DNA from: Numida meleagris
Taxonomy: Eukaryota; Chordata; Aves; Galliformes; Numididae
DNA: 64,000 nt
Reading direction: 5' to 3'
Assembly (NCBI RefSeq): GCF_002078875.1
Contig: NC_034414.1
Span: forward strand, 7,983,993 to 8,047,992
Part shown: piece after piece, positions 1-12,000 of the stretch
Position numbering within the stretch: position 1 is the stretch's first letter
Layout: every line of letters starts with the position of its first letter
Position numbers and translations under genes: made by a program
The notes under the pieces: model-generated
Seen by the model: only the letters and a program-made list of their open reading frames with translations
The model's database searches: none
What the model was told of the DNA's origin: nothing

Positions 1-131
1 GACTGTACTGTGGATACGTTTATTCTATGACAGTTCAAACTCCATCTCACAGCAACATGTTCAGATGTCCTATGAGTACAAGTTTCTGTCTCCCCTGTGA
101 ATCTTTCGCACTAATGTTCATCCTTACTTAC

Positions 132-225
132 ACAATCAAGAGCTCAGACTCGTATCGCATTAATTTATTCTTCTCCAGGACCAGCTCAAACCACTCATGA
201 AGCATCTGAGTTTCATCCCGCGTGC
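132..225 (-). CDS. MICAL2: MICAL2 bMERB domain, exon 3 (gene continues to the left)
   Basis: The exon is 94 bp: 2 nt complete Gly (G|GC), then 30 codons, leaving with 2 nt (GT); acceptor GTTTCAG, donor GT|GTAAGT. The peptide [20 protein letters not shown] followed by [10 protein letters not shown] contains the conserved bMERB core EWF.LV.EKN.L.RYESEL. No stop or further exon is visible in the remaining 131 bp, so the end of bMERB, the stop codon and the 3' UTR of the long isoform lie beyond the left edge. Confidence 0.95.
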
Positions 226-1224
226 CTGAAACTGTTTAAAATAGCAAAGCTGAATATACATTACTGGGCTTCCTTCCAGTGCTCTTGCCACTTGAGGTCA
301 CTTTAAATAATCCTCATTGGTGAGGCTAGGTGAGACCCAATGCAGATTTATTTTTCTTCTCTATGCAACTTACACAGGCAAAGTGTCCAGACAAAACATA
401 CACAATACGCCTGCTTGAATGTTGTTTGAATGCTGTAATTTATTGCAATTAAAGATGCATTAGATTTAAAAACACTGCTTGTTTGGAAATCAAGTTTTTT
501 CTTTCAATAGATTTTTTTTTCCCCCAAATGGTCACTCACTTTCTTTTAGTTCTGCCTTTGATAACATAGTTTCTTTGTTGACAGCAGACTTTGGATCTGT
601 CTATATAAATGGATATCCCACTAACACCATCAGATTCAAGATGAACTTGCTAGCATGTATCACCCGAGTCCCTGCTTCCTGTGGGCAGCACAAGCTGAGT
701 CAGGTTTCCTACAGATTTTCATTCATTTGCCAGCAGGCCTCTAAATCTGCATTTGCTTCAATTGTCAGGAAAGACTGTGGCACCAGAAAAATCTATTATT
801 GTGGGGTGGTTTTGTAACAATTGGAGTTAGGGCATTACTGGTTGACACTGTGCATACATGTAAGAAGAGACTGTTTATCTCCCAGAGAGTGCACAGACTG
901 AGGCCATTTTACTAAAGAGCAGGACCGATTCCTCTTCCACCACTTAAGAGCCTTTACTGCTCTAAAATGTAGCCTGCGAAAAATCTTAGGCAAGGAAGAA
1001 CCCCTGGAGTCTTCCAGTGGCAGGTCAGAGTGTGGTGCAGGGCATGTGCCCTTTCACATGACCCTCCCCAGACATCCTCCTTCAGATCCATCCAATATTC
1101 TTGGAGTGAGCATTTGCTGCATTAGCAGGATGTAACGATGAGAGGAGATGGTAAGTAACTTCCCTACCTGTGTTAATCAAAAATGGATTATTGCTCACAT
1201 ATTGCTCTCCTTTTCCTTTGCAAA

Positions 1225-1560
1225 CCTGTATAGGAACTGCTGAGTCATGGCCTGAACCACTGATTGAGCACCTGGAGGAAAGACCCAGTCAGCCCTGGGA
1301 GCACAGGTGAAGGCAATTCACCTGTGTAACCAGAAGGGGTGGAGCCAGGCTCCACCCCTCTTAGGCCTCATTTAAGGGCTGACTGCCCCTGAGGAAGGAT
1401 CTCTGCCTGGAGATCCCTCCTTGGTGGGAGCCTTTTCCTGCGAGCCCCAAATCTTCCGATCCGGGTGAGCGCTGTATTTTCCTTCCACCTTTTGTAACGC
1501 TGTTTCCATTGCGTTAGTCCTGCTTATCACTACAAAACCTATCTGAGAATGAGCAAGTGA
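1225..1560. repeat. possible old LTR-like interspersed repeat
   Basis: The block is GC-richer than its surroundings and compact: GGGTGGAGCCAGGCTCCACC (a near-perfect palindrome at about 1337-1356), then CATTTAAGGGCTGACTGCCC, CCTGGAGATCCCTCCTTGG and CCGATCCGGGTGAGCGC. The layout resembles an LTR core promoter with downstream leader. Boundaries and family are unknown to me. Confidence 0.35.
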
Positions 1561-1825
1561 GCTCATTTTACCAGCTGTATTCCTCAATCAAGACTGTCAA
1601 GAGAATATCCAAGTCCAGTGATACTCCTAATCAAGCTGAGGCTATCCACCTTCTCAGGAGGAATTTATTTTGTTTATTTTTCTCAAGGTTCTTTTTAACA
1701 TGCTCCTCACTCCATGTTTTCCACCTCTTTTTTTCCCTCACAAAACAGAAGCACCCAGCCACATTTCAACATGATCCCTGTGCTAATGAAGAGTTACAGG
1801 CAGGCACTGTCATCCCAGGTCAGCT

Positions 1826-1890
1826 TGTGCCAGTGTCACAAGAGCATGGGCCCCTGTGCCAGTGTCACAAGAGCATGGGCCCCTGTGCCA
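1826..1890. repeat. 29-bp tandem duplication
   Basis: Two exact 29-bp units (TGTGCCAGTGTCACAAGAGC...) at 1826-1854 and 1855-1883 are followed by a 7-bp partial copy. It is a perfect, therefore recent, duplication and probably variable between individuals. Confidence 0.95.
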
Positions 1891-4800
1891 AGATCAGGAG
1901 TCATGCTGGCTTGCACGATGTTTGGTGATTTCCCATTGGGATTTGACCCCAGTCTGAAGTTACCGTGAAATAGGAGGATAAAGCAACAGGAGAGTGAAAA
2001 GAAATATTGGTCTGATTTCTGCCCAACTCCATAAAAAATTGGCAGTAAAAGATGTGTTTCTACTGGATCTTCCAGGTCAGCAAATGATGATAAAAATTCC
2101 TTCTCACAGTGACTGCCAGAGTAGTTCTTGCAGGGACGTGTTAATGGTAGCTTCTTACAGATTCAACACAGGGATGAGGTGTTAGTATCCAGAGCCTTTG
2201 GTCTTCACATGTCATTATCAGAAGATATCATCCAGACTTGATTTACTGTAGTGTCAGCAAAAGCATGGCTATTGCAGGTCTGCATATAGCTACTATCCCC
2301 TTTTTGTTTTTTTTTTGTTTTTGTGATTAGTCAAAATTGCATATTTTAAATATATACTTTTAAATATTTTAAATATTTCCTTTTTACATTTTAAAACCTC
2401 CCTAATAAAAAACTCTGCATCATAGCTTGACTGAGGTACACAAATAGGAACAGACTCTGCAAAAATGCCAGTCATTTCGGCAAAAGCCTCAGTGGAAGCT
2501 GAAATAAAAATAGCCTTTGTGTTCTTTCTTTTTCCATCCCACAGAATGCCCTTCTAGTGTCTCCAGAGGCATTTTTCCCTGAGCTTTTCAAATATTTCTT
2601 AATAACACTGTTAATAGTAATTTGAATCTGAGGGACTGCTTTATGGTTTCCAGGAGCAGAACAAGCCACTGAAGTCTTTGCCATAAGGTAGCAAGACAGA
2701 TCTTTTTTTTAAAGGTTAGAGAATGTGTTCTGTTAGCCATGTTGGCTTTTTGTTACAGCCTTGCTAAAGCAAGTTTTCCTTCTGGTTTGCCCAAATCTCT
2801 TGTAACCCACTGGATCCCATTTGAAAGCTGGATATTCTTCTCATTACATCGTATCTATTTCAGTGTTCATCACTTTTGAGGGCAGGCTGTGACTACCTTT
2901 TACCAACAACCTTTTATCCACAGAGCAATGCTCTGTTCTCTCTATGTTACACGTAGAGGGGTTCTGCAAGTTTGCTCCTCCCTAGGAACTTCTAAGCCTC
3001 GTTTGCCTTATTCACAGAGGTTTTCAGCTGATCTCTTCTGACTCTGTTGGAAGTTCTGAGAAACCTTGGATAGATGCATACGAAATCAAAAATGGTCCAC
3101 ACACGTGCAGATGTTTGTCCACCTTCCAAAACAGAAGGTGTTTTATTTTAGTTGGACTTTTTTCCCATGTTCTCTCTTCATAGATTTTCTTCTTTACCAC
3201 CATTCTTCATGATTTGTGTAGTCAATTGATTGGTTATGCTAATTTCAGTGGAAAACGTGCTTGGGGATTTTTATCTCTGTATTTTCTTGTAGGCAAAAGA
3301 TCTCTATAAGCCTCCACAAATGTCAATGGAAAACAAAGCAGTGATGCATTAATTATTTATTATTCAGTATTTAGAATCAGAATAAAGGGAATAAGGGCCA
3401 TGAAAAAATACTCATAGGATTGATATTCTTCCTTTCTTTAAAAAAAAAAAAAATGCGTGAATTGTCACTACAATTAGAAGATCATCAAAGCCCCATTTTG
3501 CTCATCAGTCTTCATGGCAGTTGTTTCACACCCACGCATGTTCTCTTCTAATTCAGCTGAGGAGCTAATGAATAACCCCACTAACAAAGGGGCCATTCAT
3601 CCTATGCTTACGGAATTATTAAAGGAGAGTTGCATAAATGTCACTGAAGACTAGTGTTTGCAGGCCTGTCTCTAAATTTGGTTATTCACAACCTTTCCAG
3701 CTCAATATTACTGCTGAACCGTGATCGTTTTCTAATCACCTTAATGATACCTATTAAACCACTTGAATTACATAAGCACAGACCTGCTTAAATACAACTT
3801 AACCTAATAAACACTGGTCATTCATTAAACAATAATGCCCATTATTATTAAGAAGGTCGAATGGAACACTGCACTCACTGATTTTGGCATCATTACACAT
3901 ATGCTATAATACAAGTGACAAAGCACTTACATTTTGTTTGGGAAACTTACAGCTTTGTACTTTTGCACCAGAAGAGTTATTGAGAGACAGTAACATCCTA
4001 CATTTCAGCATCTACCCTATTTGTAACTGGCCACCTACACGCAAACAATCAACAGGGAGAAAAAATAGTACTTTCACCTTAATGAGGGCAATCCAATTAC
4101 TGAGGATGGGAAGAGAATGAGAAGCATCAATCTCTTGGCAGACAGCCTTCTTTAGGAAATGCGATTGTCAAAATAGGAAAAACAAGAGGGAGCTCTAGGC
4201 CATTCATCCCAGTATTCTGCATCTATCCCAAGAGCTAGAAATCTCTTGTTCCTCATATTTTTGATATATTCAAAACCAGCCACTCTTACTGAAATCAGTA
4301 GTAAAGAACAAAGCTAATATACCAGACCTCACAGTCTTCTTAGGAATGTTTCTCATAGGTGGTAACATGGATGCTATTAGATAAATTGTAGTGTTTTTGT
4401 TTAAGAAAAAGAAATTGCTTCTAGCCTTTTAAATAACATTTGAAATAAATGAGAACTATCAGTTATTGGAAAATTGCTAATAAATGTAAAATATTCTTGT
4501 TAAACTGGACAGTTTGGTGTTAGAATAAGGGTGATAACTGCTAGGAAATGTGGCATTAAAACATCCGGTGTGTAGACATTTTGCCAGGTGTCCTAGCTAA
4601 GATGACAAGGTCAGGTGCTAAAACATAGCCAGTGCTGTGCAACTGCCTGCCCCAAAAGCTTGAGGTTCACCTTTCTAAAACAAAGATAAACAGATGTTTT
4701 CAATTGGGCTGTCTGCTCCCCAGAACCCTTTCGGCACAGAAATACAGGCTCCCCTGATGCCACTTATGCACACAAGTTTCTCCCTTATCCCCTTTTGTCC

Positions 4801-5157
4801 TGTCCTGCCCCACGGCAAAAGGTTTCCTCAGCTTCACCCTGCCAGCATTGGGGAGCGCTGGGAGAGCACCACGTTACAGGACACTTGGCACTGTTGGTTC
4901 AGGTGAGTGAAAGGCTCACCAAGAATGATGTCCCTATTATCTTTCACCTGTTTGGAGTGGTGGGACTGTAGGCTGCTGTTGCTATAGCATGGCCATCGCC
5001 TTAACTGTATTAATGGCATTTCACGTGCTGGGAGAAATCATTAATGACTCTGTTACTAGGCAAGGACTATTGTCAGCTTGGTAACTGAGACACAGCTCTT
5101 GGAAACCTCAGTGGTTCCTTCCCAGAGAAGAAACTAAGCTCAAGATGGGATTAAAAA

Positions 5158-5184
5158 AATAATAATAAAAATATATATATATAA
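5158..5184. repeat. AT-rich simple repeat
   Basis: A run of AATAATAATAAA followed by (AT)n. Confidence 0.9.
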
Positions 5185-5482
5185 GTGGGGGTAGGGTGGT
5201 AGGAGGGAAATATAGATTCATGCTCAACAGCAAAGCAAATATTTCTAAATCTAAGATAACCAAAAGAATGTTACAGTGTTCAGCTAAAGGGTGCTTGAGA
5301 TAACAGTTTGAAGAAAGGGGTAAATAAGGATTTCTGTCCTTTCATTTTTCATTTAAAATTTTGCACTGAATTCTATGACAATAATAAAATCCCTCTTCTT
5401 AAATCAAACAAACAAACAAAAAGGCAACAAAGAAAACAAACAAAAAACCAAAACTATCAAGAGCAAGCACTCCTTCATTTAC

Positions 5483-5576
5483 CAGATTCTCCTCTGAGTT
5501 CTCTCTCCAACTGAACACCAAAAATCTCCAGCGCTTTCTGTCTCTCCTCTAGTTCTTCTAGTTGGCGCTGGACTGC
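5483..5576 (-). CDS. MICAL2: MICAL2 bMERB domain, exon 2
   Basis: The exon is 94 bp (31 codons plus G), acceptor TTTGCAG, donor TCTG|GTAAAT. It continues the coiled helix: AVQRQLEELEERQKALEIFG and VQLERELRGES. The QRQLEELE.RQ..LE..GV.LE..LRGE pattern is diagnostic of bMERB. A second AG lies 4 nt inside the exon (GCAGGCAG); its use would shift the frame, so I take the first. Confidence 0.95.
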
Positions 5577-6612
5577 CTGCAAAATTGAAAGGATATAAAA
5601 GTTGTAGACATAGCTTAAGAATTCAGAGACAAAAGATAGCCTCAGTGGTTAGAGAAACAGCTTGAAGAGGTCTCTGAGGAGTCATGGGATGTGCAAACTC
5701 ATCAAGTGTATTTGGCGCCTAAGCAATTTAACAATTCCACTCTCTAGCCATATTTTGGTGTGGGTAAGTATCTCAGATACTAGAAGAATCTCAGTATACT
5801 GCAGGTATTTTCAGAGGTGCCTTTGGGATAACGGACACAATACATCTTTAGAAGACTGAAGTTTCCATTTCAGGCTGTGTCAGGGCATACCAAACCTAAC
5901 CCTCGCAACATCCTAGCAAACAAGAAAGATGGCTCAAAATGTTTGGACTTGATTACTTCCACAAAGCAGGAAGAGAAAAGAATTTTACTTTGAGATCATT
6001 TACATCTCTCAAAATACAAATGATAACAGAATCATTCTTTTCTTTAGGTTAGATACATGGATCCACCCTTTATCGTAACACAACAGAGGATGATGTACAA
6101 CTCTGACTTCAATCAATATGATTATTTTCAGGGTCTGAATAAACTGAACTGACTTAGCATCATTTAGGAAAATCAATTAATAAATTAAAAGGTTCAGTTT
6201 CACCTTTATGGCAGAGAGGACAAAAACCCTCATTCTATTTTACCTGAGTCCTGCTAGTATACCGAGGTGATAGCTGAGCTTCTTGCACTCTCAGGGGATT
6301 GCATTCTCCCTCTGCCCTTTGAATTCAATGTGCTTTGCTGCTACTGCCAGTCACTATTGCTCCTGTTCATGTTCATGTACTTATGCATAACTACAAAGCT
6401 GTGACAATCTGCTGGGGCACACTTGGACTTGTCACACCGAGATCTGAGGCCCCGCCCCATGAATCGTATTGTACCTGATGTTTTGGGTGGATTTCAGTGC
6501 AGTAATCTGTGAGCTCCAGTGAGGAGCAAGGGTGCAGAGGAGACATTTTCTACCCTTGTCCTTGCCAAGCACTCCTGGGAGAGAAATGTCCATTTGTGAG
6601 CTACATTGTTAC
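5577..6612 (-). other. MICAL2 intron
   Basis: A 1.04-kb phase-0 intron between bMERB exons. I see nothing further in it. Confidence 0.85.
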
Positions 6613-6705
6613 CTGTGCTTTGTGAAGCCTCTTCAGTTCCTCTCGTTTAATCAACTGTTTTGTCTCCTTCTCCAGTTTTCTTCTCCTTCTAAGAGATCTC
6701 TTTGC
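6613..6705 (-). CDS. MICAL2: MICAL2 bMERB domain, exon 1 (first helix)
   Basis: The exon is 93 bp, 31 codons, phase 0 to phase 0, acceptor TTTCTAG, donor CAG|GTAACA. The peptide AKRSLRRRRKLEKETKQLIK then REELKRLHKAQ is the basic start and first helix of the bMERB domain (formerly DUF3585), a bivalent Mical/EHBP Rab-binding fold that binds GTP-loaded Rab8/10/13/35-class GTPases at membranes and also mediates autoinhibition in MICALs. Confidence 0.95.
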
Positions 6706-6783
6706 CTAGAAAAGGAAAAAAAAATGCAACACAACAACAAACAAAGTACAAGTATGCCATTAAATGCTTCCACAAGCCTTTCC

Positions 6784-6960
6784 CAGAATCGCAGTATCAC
6801 TGAGATACAGAGAGGTCTCTGGAGATTGTCTAATCCAACTGCCCTGCACAAAGCAAAGTAAGACGCCGCAAGTTGCTTGGGCAACCTCATTGAAATGAAA
6901 ATATTTGTGGAGGGAATATCTTCAAGCACTTCCCTATGTAAGCCTTGAAACTTTACAGAG
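6784..6960 (-). mobile_element. old, diverged CR1 3' fragment
   Basis: CAGAATCGCAGTATCACTGA, then GAGGTCTCTGGAGATTGTCTAATCC and TTGCTTGGGCAACCTCATT, resemble the CR1 3' region with heavy divergence. It starts about 80 bp upstream of the first bMERB exon (6613-6705). Confidence 0.6.
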
Positions 6961-7570
6961 TCTACTGCAACACTAAGCATGAAGTGTCTTTACCAACAGA
7001 GAGGTTCAAATCATAGAGAGGATCATACACGATGCAGCATTACATTTGGCGTGCGCAGAAATCATGTACCTGGGAGAGAAGCCAGGCATGGGCAGTGGGA
7101 AGTACCAGAATAAGGAAATTGAACCCCAGTGTTGGAGTAGAAAATTCAGTTTGAAGTGTGAACACTATCTTTGATGGTTAAAATGGGTGCTATGCATAGA
7201 AACAGGTCTTCCAAAAACTAGCTGGTTTGATTGTAACGTGCACTTGTGCAGTGCAGCTGAGAGTGGGAAGGGAGCATGCACTGCAGGGCTGCTGGGGAAA
7301 TGCTTCACCTTGCTCTTGGTCTAAGCTATCTGGAAGTTCTTCAAGGCTGTGGTTTTCTCACTCAGGAGGAGACAGGATATATGAGCACCGTAGACAAGAG
7401 GGCTGAAAAACTAACAGGCCAGGAAGGCACTGGCAGCTTTTCCACAAAGTTTTGTCAGTGAAAAACAGTGGTACTGACTAAACAGAGGTACTTGGAGGTA
7501 GCTTAGAGAGACAAGGTCAGTAGGTAGTGTGCATTGAATGCTGCACCCTGGGCAGTTGATTCTATTCAGG

Positions 7571-7598
7571 TGTTTTTTTGTTTGTTTGTTTGTTTTTG
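7571..7598. repeat. (TTTG)n simple repeat
   Basis: Several TTTG units lie in the intron upstream of the first bMERB exon. A comparable CAAA run is at 5405-5420. Confidence 0.85.
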
Positions 7599-8976
7599 CA
7601 TTTTATTTAATTCATCATCATACTGTCTTATTAAATATTGTCTTCCTTGTAACACTCCCTTAGTTTATAAAAACACACCAGAATTCTTTTCTTTTTTCAA
7701 TATTTGAGCTTGAGAGGACTTAAATATCGGATTATTACTCCTTTTTCCTCCCACACATACCAGCAGCTGGTTGTCAAACAATCAATTTTATTAAAGGTCA
7801 TTGTTTGTAGGATATCTCACAACATGGCTAAGCAGCTGAAAGATTTGATCACACATCAAGGCCCATTTCCCCAGTGTCACTGCCCTGAGCAGAGTGTTGT
7901 GTGCAGGAGGATGAGTGCTGGGGGACTCCAACGCTGCCCCACAGCGTTGAACTATGGGGAGAGTGGACAACAGTGGTGTGAGGAAGAGAACTGAAAATAC
8001 CTAAGTGCCATGAAATCTTTCGTATCTGAAGGTCTTTTCTTAAAACTAAACTGAAAGTGCTCTATGATAACAAAAAGATTAAATGATGGTTGCTCCTATG
8101 TTTGTTGTTAATTTTTCCAAAATCTGCTCTGCTTCAGATGGTTTCTACAGCCTCAGTGCATCCTTACCCAGCATCACTGGTGGGACACGCAGCCAAACAC
8201 TGCTGCACTTGGCTTTGCATTGCTTCCTCCAGAGCTGATCCTCTCCTTTTGCCCTCAAAAGGCAGCAAAAAAAAAAAAAAAAGGCCACCTTATACTATTA
8301 ATTCCACTTACATATATTCCCTCTGCAGAAAAAAAGTTAAATATACTTCTGATGAGCTAGTCAGGCAATAAAAGCTCTGTTTCTTCAGATCAGAGCTGGG
8401 TATCAAGAGTTCACTGGTGATTTAAACCCATTGCTCCAGTGAGACACAAGAGCTGCGTTAGGTCTGGGAGATGCCAGAGTACAGCACGTCCTTTCTGTGT
8501 ACATGGTCTGGGTGCGACTTTGTAGCTCACGTAGCCATGCTGATTAAGGTAAACATAGCGTTTTCCGTGCAAGCTGCCTGTATTGCCTCACAAATGAAGT
8601 TGTATTTCCCCACGGGAAATCTGCATCTGTTTGGTTTAATTTTTTCAATGGTTTGCTTGTCGGGCTACATATTAAAGCCACTTATGAATACTGCTTCAAA
8701 GTGGTTTCAGTTAAACATGTCTGTTTGTCCAATTAAGACCTTCTCTGTCAACACTGGTGTAACCTGGGGGAATTACAGATTCAAGAAGGAGAAAGAAATT
8801 TTCATGTTCATCTGTCACAGTTTTAATGTATTTTACATCCATGACATGTAACCCTCACTGATAAAATGTTCCAATCCCCATTTAAAGAAATTGTGGTGTG
8901 CTTTAGAACAAAGTCATATGAATCTTAAATACAATCCAACAGAGGAAACACATTTTTGCTTCAAAGTAAAGGTTAC

Positions 8977-9074
8977 CTTATATGTTAATGAAGGCTTGGA
9001 TTCAAATTCATCTTCATCAGAGGAAGAAGTAAAATACTCAGCAGTTTGTTTCCTGACAGGTGGAAGTTCACATC
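8977..9074 (-). CDS. MICAL2: MICAL2 exon before bMERB, acidic SSSDEDEFES
   Basis: The exon is 98 bp. Two nt complete a Gly codon from the 1345-bp exon, then come 32 codons ending at phase 0; acceptor CTCTTAG, donor AAG|GTAACC. It encodes CELPPVRKQTAEYFTSSSDE and DEFESKPSLTYK. The SSSDEDEFES stretch resembles a CK2-type acidic Ser cluster. It directly precedes the basic start of the bMERB domain. Confidence 0.9.
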
Positions 9075-12000
9075 CTAAGAGCGAACAAAACCATTAAAGG
9101 GGCAAAAAATACTGTTCTTCAACATATACAGACACTTTGCACCTGCCCTGAGTCCTAATCAGCAGCACCCAGTGCAATTTGGAAATTTGGCTCACTGCTT
9201 TAATTGGATTTTGGTCACTGTCAAAAACCTTGTCTGGTATATCTTATTTATTTATTTATTTTTAGGTATTGTAGACAAATAAATTAATTCCTTGAGGCCT
9301 CTCCATGTAGCATGGTGTTCTGAATGCATTCAACATTCATTAAAATGCATATCTGAAGTTAGCCATATTACCCAAATGATTGTGTAAGGCTCACTATACA
9401 GTGTAATTGAATGCAAAAAGTCTGAGCCAGCTCTTAAACAAATTACCCTTATGTGGCTTGTAGCATCTGGCACCCATTTTTACTACATGACATCTGCTCA
9501 GTGTAAAATAGTTGGCGTCAGAATGTCTGGTCATATAAAAAAATCACAAATGTAATCAGAAGCAAATGGACTAAGAGAACAAGGCTTTATCACACAGCCT
9601 CATGCAACATAAATATTTAATTAATTATGTCTAAACAAACGTCACTTATTTTTCTGCTTTAGGAATATTATCACATCATTGAACTGTTGATTAAAATGCC
9701 ATAATAAGTCAGGAAAATCCATACATCACAACAATGCACTTCATAAGGAAAACTCAAAGGCTGCCTTTAGAGGAAGCATGCTTTCAGAATTACAAATTAA
9801 ATTACATTTAATTGCAGCAATTTTATAATGCCTGTTTTCCCAGCATCTTGTTTCAACTGGGTGTAAATATTTGAATTTCTTCTTAATTTGTCTAATTCAT
9901 AGCTTCATCCTCTTTATTTAAGAAAATAAAACTGCTTTTGGAACATCTGTCTCTACACTTCAACCTGCTACAGGGTTAATGATTTACAGCTGGGCAACAT
10001 CTTGGAAACGTACATTATTTAAAGCCAACATTTATTTATTTATTTTTGTCTGCTAGGTAACAGTTGGCTTTCTATGTGCAAGTTGCATTCAGATTAAAAT
10101 CACTTCCCGCTCTCGTTTCTTCTCTTTTGCTTTCTCCTTCATCCTGGTCCTGGGACAGCATTTTTGTGTCAGACCCTACTTTAAAATCTGGAGCCAAGAA
10201 ACATGTTCATCCCAGGATGTAAAGCAATGAGAGCAAATCCCAAGTAATTCGAGACAAAAATTCTGGTATTTCCCAAACATTTCATTTTTGGAAGCACCCA
10301 GTCCTTGTGTTCTGTGGAGATGCAAGCTCAAAGGGTCTTTTGGCAGGACAGCAGGGACAGCCAGCCGTAAGACCCTTGCCAGTGCACAAGGCAGAGGAAG
10401 GCATGGGCAGTATTGCACTCACTGTTTCTTTTGGGGAGTTAACTCACCTATCTTGCTTTTCCTTGCACGACTGAACAAGAGCAGTAACTATCCTGCAGTC
10501 ACACTGAGGGTGAAATCAAATTCCATAATATGCAACGGGTGAACGTTCTGGGGAGCCCTGGCAGAGCCGGCCACACAAGCAATTACACGCTCCCTTTCTT
10601 CTCTCTGCTCTGGGAATAAGCGATGGCTTCTCCATGCCCTTCTCTTTGAGCAATATCAATAATTTAAGCAGCATTACAAGGTCTAGAGGAAAAGCAGACT
10701 GCTGAAACACAAGGGCACCCACCCCTCCTCAGGGCCGCAACTCAGGAGGTGTGTGTCCCTCTGGAGAGGAGAGAGGATTGCTGACATCTCCAAGGACCTT
10801 CAGCAAGGGTTATCTCGTGAGCATGAGGAAGCCCATGTCAGGGCATAGAATAAATTCTTTATGTCGGCAGCCATGCCAATGCCTGTCAGCTAAGGAGAGC
10901 CATGTGTGAGCACCCTGCTCTGAAGAGAAAAGCCATTTAAGTTGCTCGACAACCTGTCAAGAGATGCTGCGTCCAAAGTCTTGGGAGACAGTGGCCATCA
11001 GCGACAGCTGCCAGGGAGATCACCACCTGCAAAGTCTCCAGGATGGAGAGCCCCGGGAACCCGCTCATGGAGGTTGTTCCATAGCTTGAGTTGCGTGCAT
11101 TGAGTTATGGCTTCTGTCACACACACTGCATGAGTATTTCACACCACTGAAGTTCTCCACTAGTACAACATGGATAACTGAAGAACTTGGTGCTCCAGGG
11201 AGACAGCCAGAAACACACAGTGAACAGTGAAAGAACTGGAGTAAGAAGGCAAGTTTTTGTCTCTCAGATGCATGGCACTGCCACATTTCAGGGGTACAGA
11301 AACAGTGAAAAAGTGCCTTACTTCCAGCATTAAAGAGGCAGCCACTCTGTGTTCTCCTCAACTATTTTTGCTTGGCTTTTTTTCTTGCAGGAGAGAGCAG
11401 AAAAAATGTACTTGAAATTGTCCTGATGCAAATTTAAACTTCAAGACAATAATAACAAGCATAGTAAGAAAATACTTCAGTGAACAAACTGCTTAATGCA
11501 GAACTAGGAAAAAAATCATTCTAATTTTGAAGAAACCACTGTTCTGCATTACAGCATCTACATATTCCACCACAGACGCCTGAGCATTAAATTTTCAATT
11601 CACCTTTTCTCCAAAGGGGTGGAATAGGCACAATTTCGCTGCCAGCTGGGGGAATTCAGAGCAGGAATTTCCACATAACGTTCTACTTAGGGCATTTCAC
11701 AGTAATTGGTCATGTAAATTTGAAACTTAGAACTGACATAGTAAGATTAGATAAAAGTTATTTCTCTGTTCAAATACATCAAACCTTAAGGCTCGCTAGC
11801 CACTGAGAAGGTCTCAAAGACATACATGTTTTCCAAATACTAACTCAACTCTTCTTATCTTTCTCTTTTCCTCCATTTCATTCCTTCATAATAAGAGTTA
11901 TGCTTTCCTTATTTCTCAAGAACTCCATCATCTCCCTGCCTTCCAAATTATTCTGTGTTACACTAGAACTTTTCCTTCCCAGCTAACATCTCTTTGAATC

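Larger units (their letters stand above)
226..5482 (-). other. MICAL2 intron within the bMERB domain
   Basis: This 5.26-kb intron is bounded by TCTG|GTAAAT and GTTTCAG|GC. It contains the LTR-like block near 1225-1560, the 29-bp tandem duplication at 1826-1890 and an AT-rich block at about 3540-3920 that looks like a conserved non-coding element. No coding sequence is supported on either strand. Confidence 0.85.
6706..8976 (-). other. MICAL2 intron
   Basis: A 2.27-kb phase-0 intron with the old CR1 fragment at 6784-6960, a TTTG repeat near 7571 and an A17-type run at about 8266-8282. No exon is supported. Confidence 0.85.

Noticed and set aside
5158..5460. Coding continuation GK-stop after LRGESG at 5483
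   Set aside because: Reading through the donor gives a stop after two codons. The bMERB core continues instead in the 132-225 exon with matching phase, so splicing is the better explanation.
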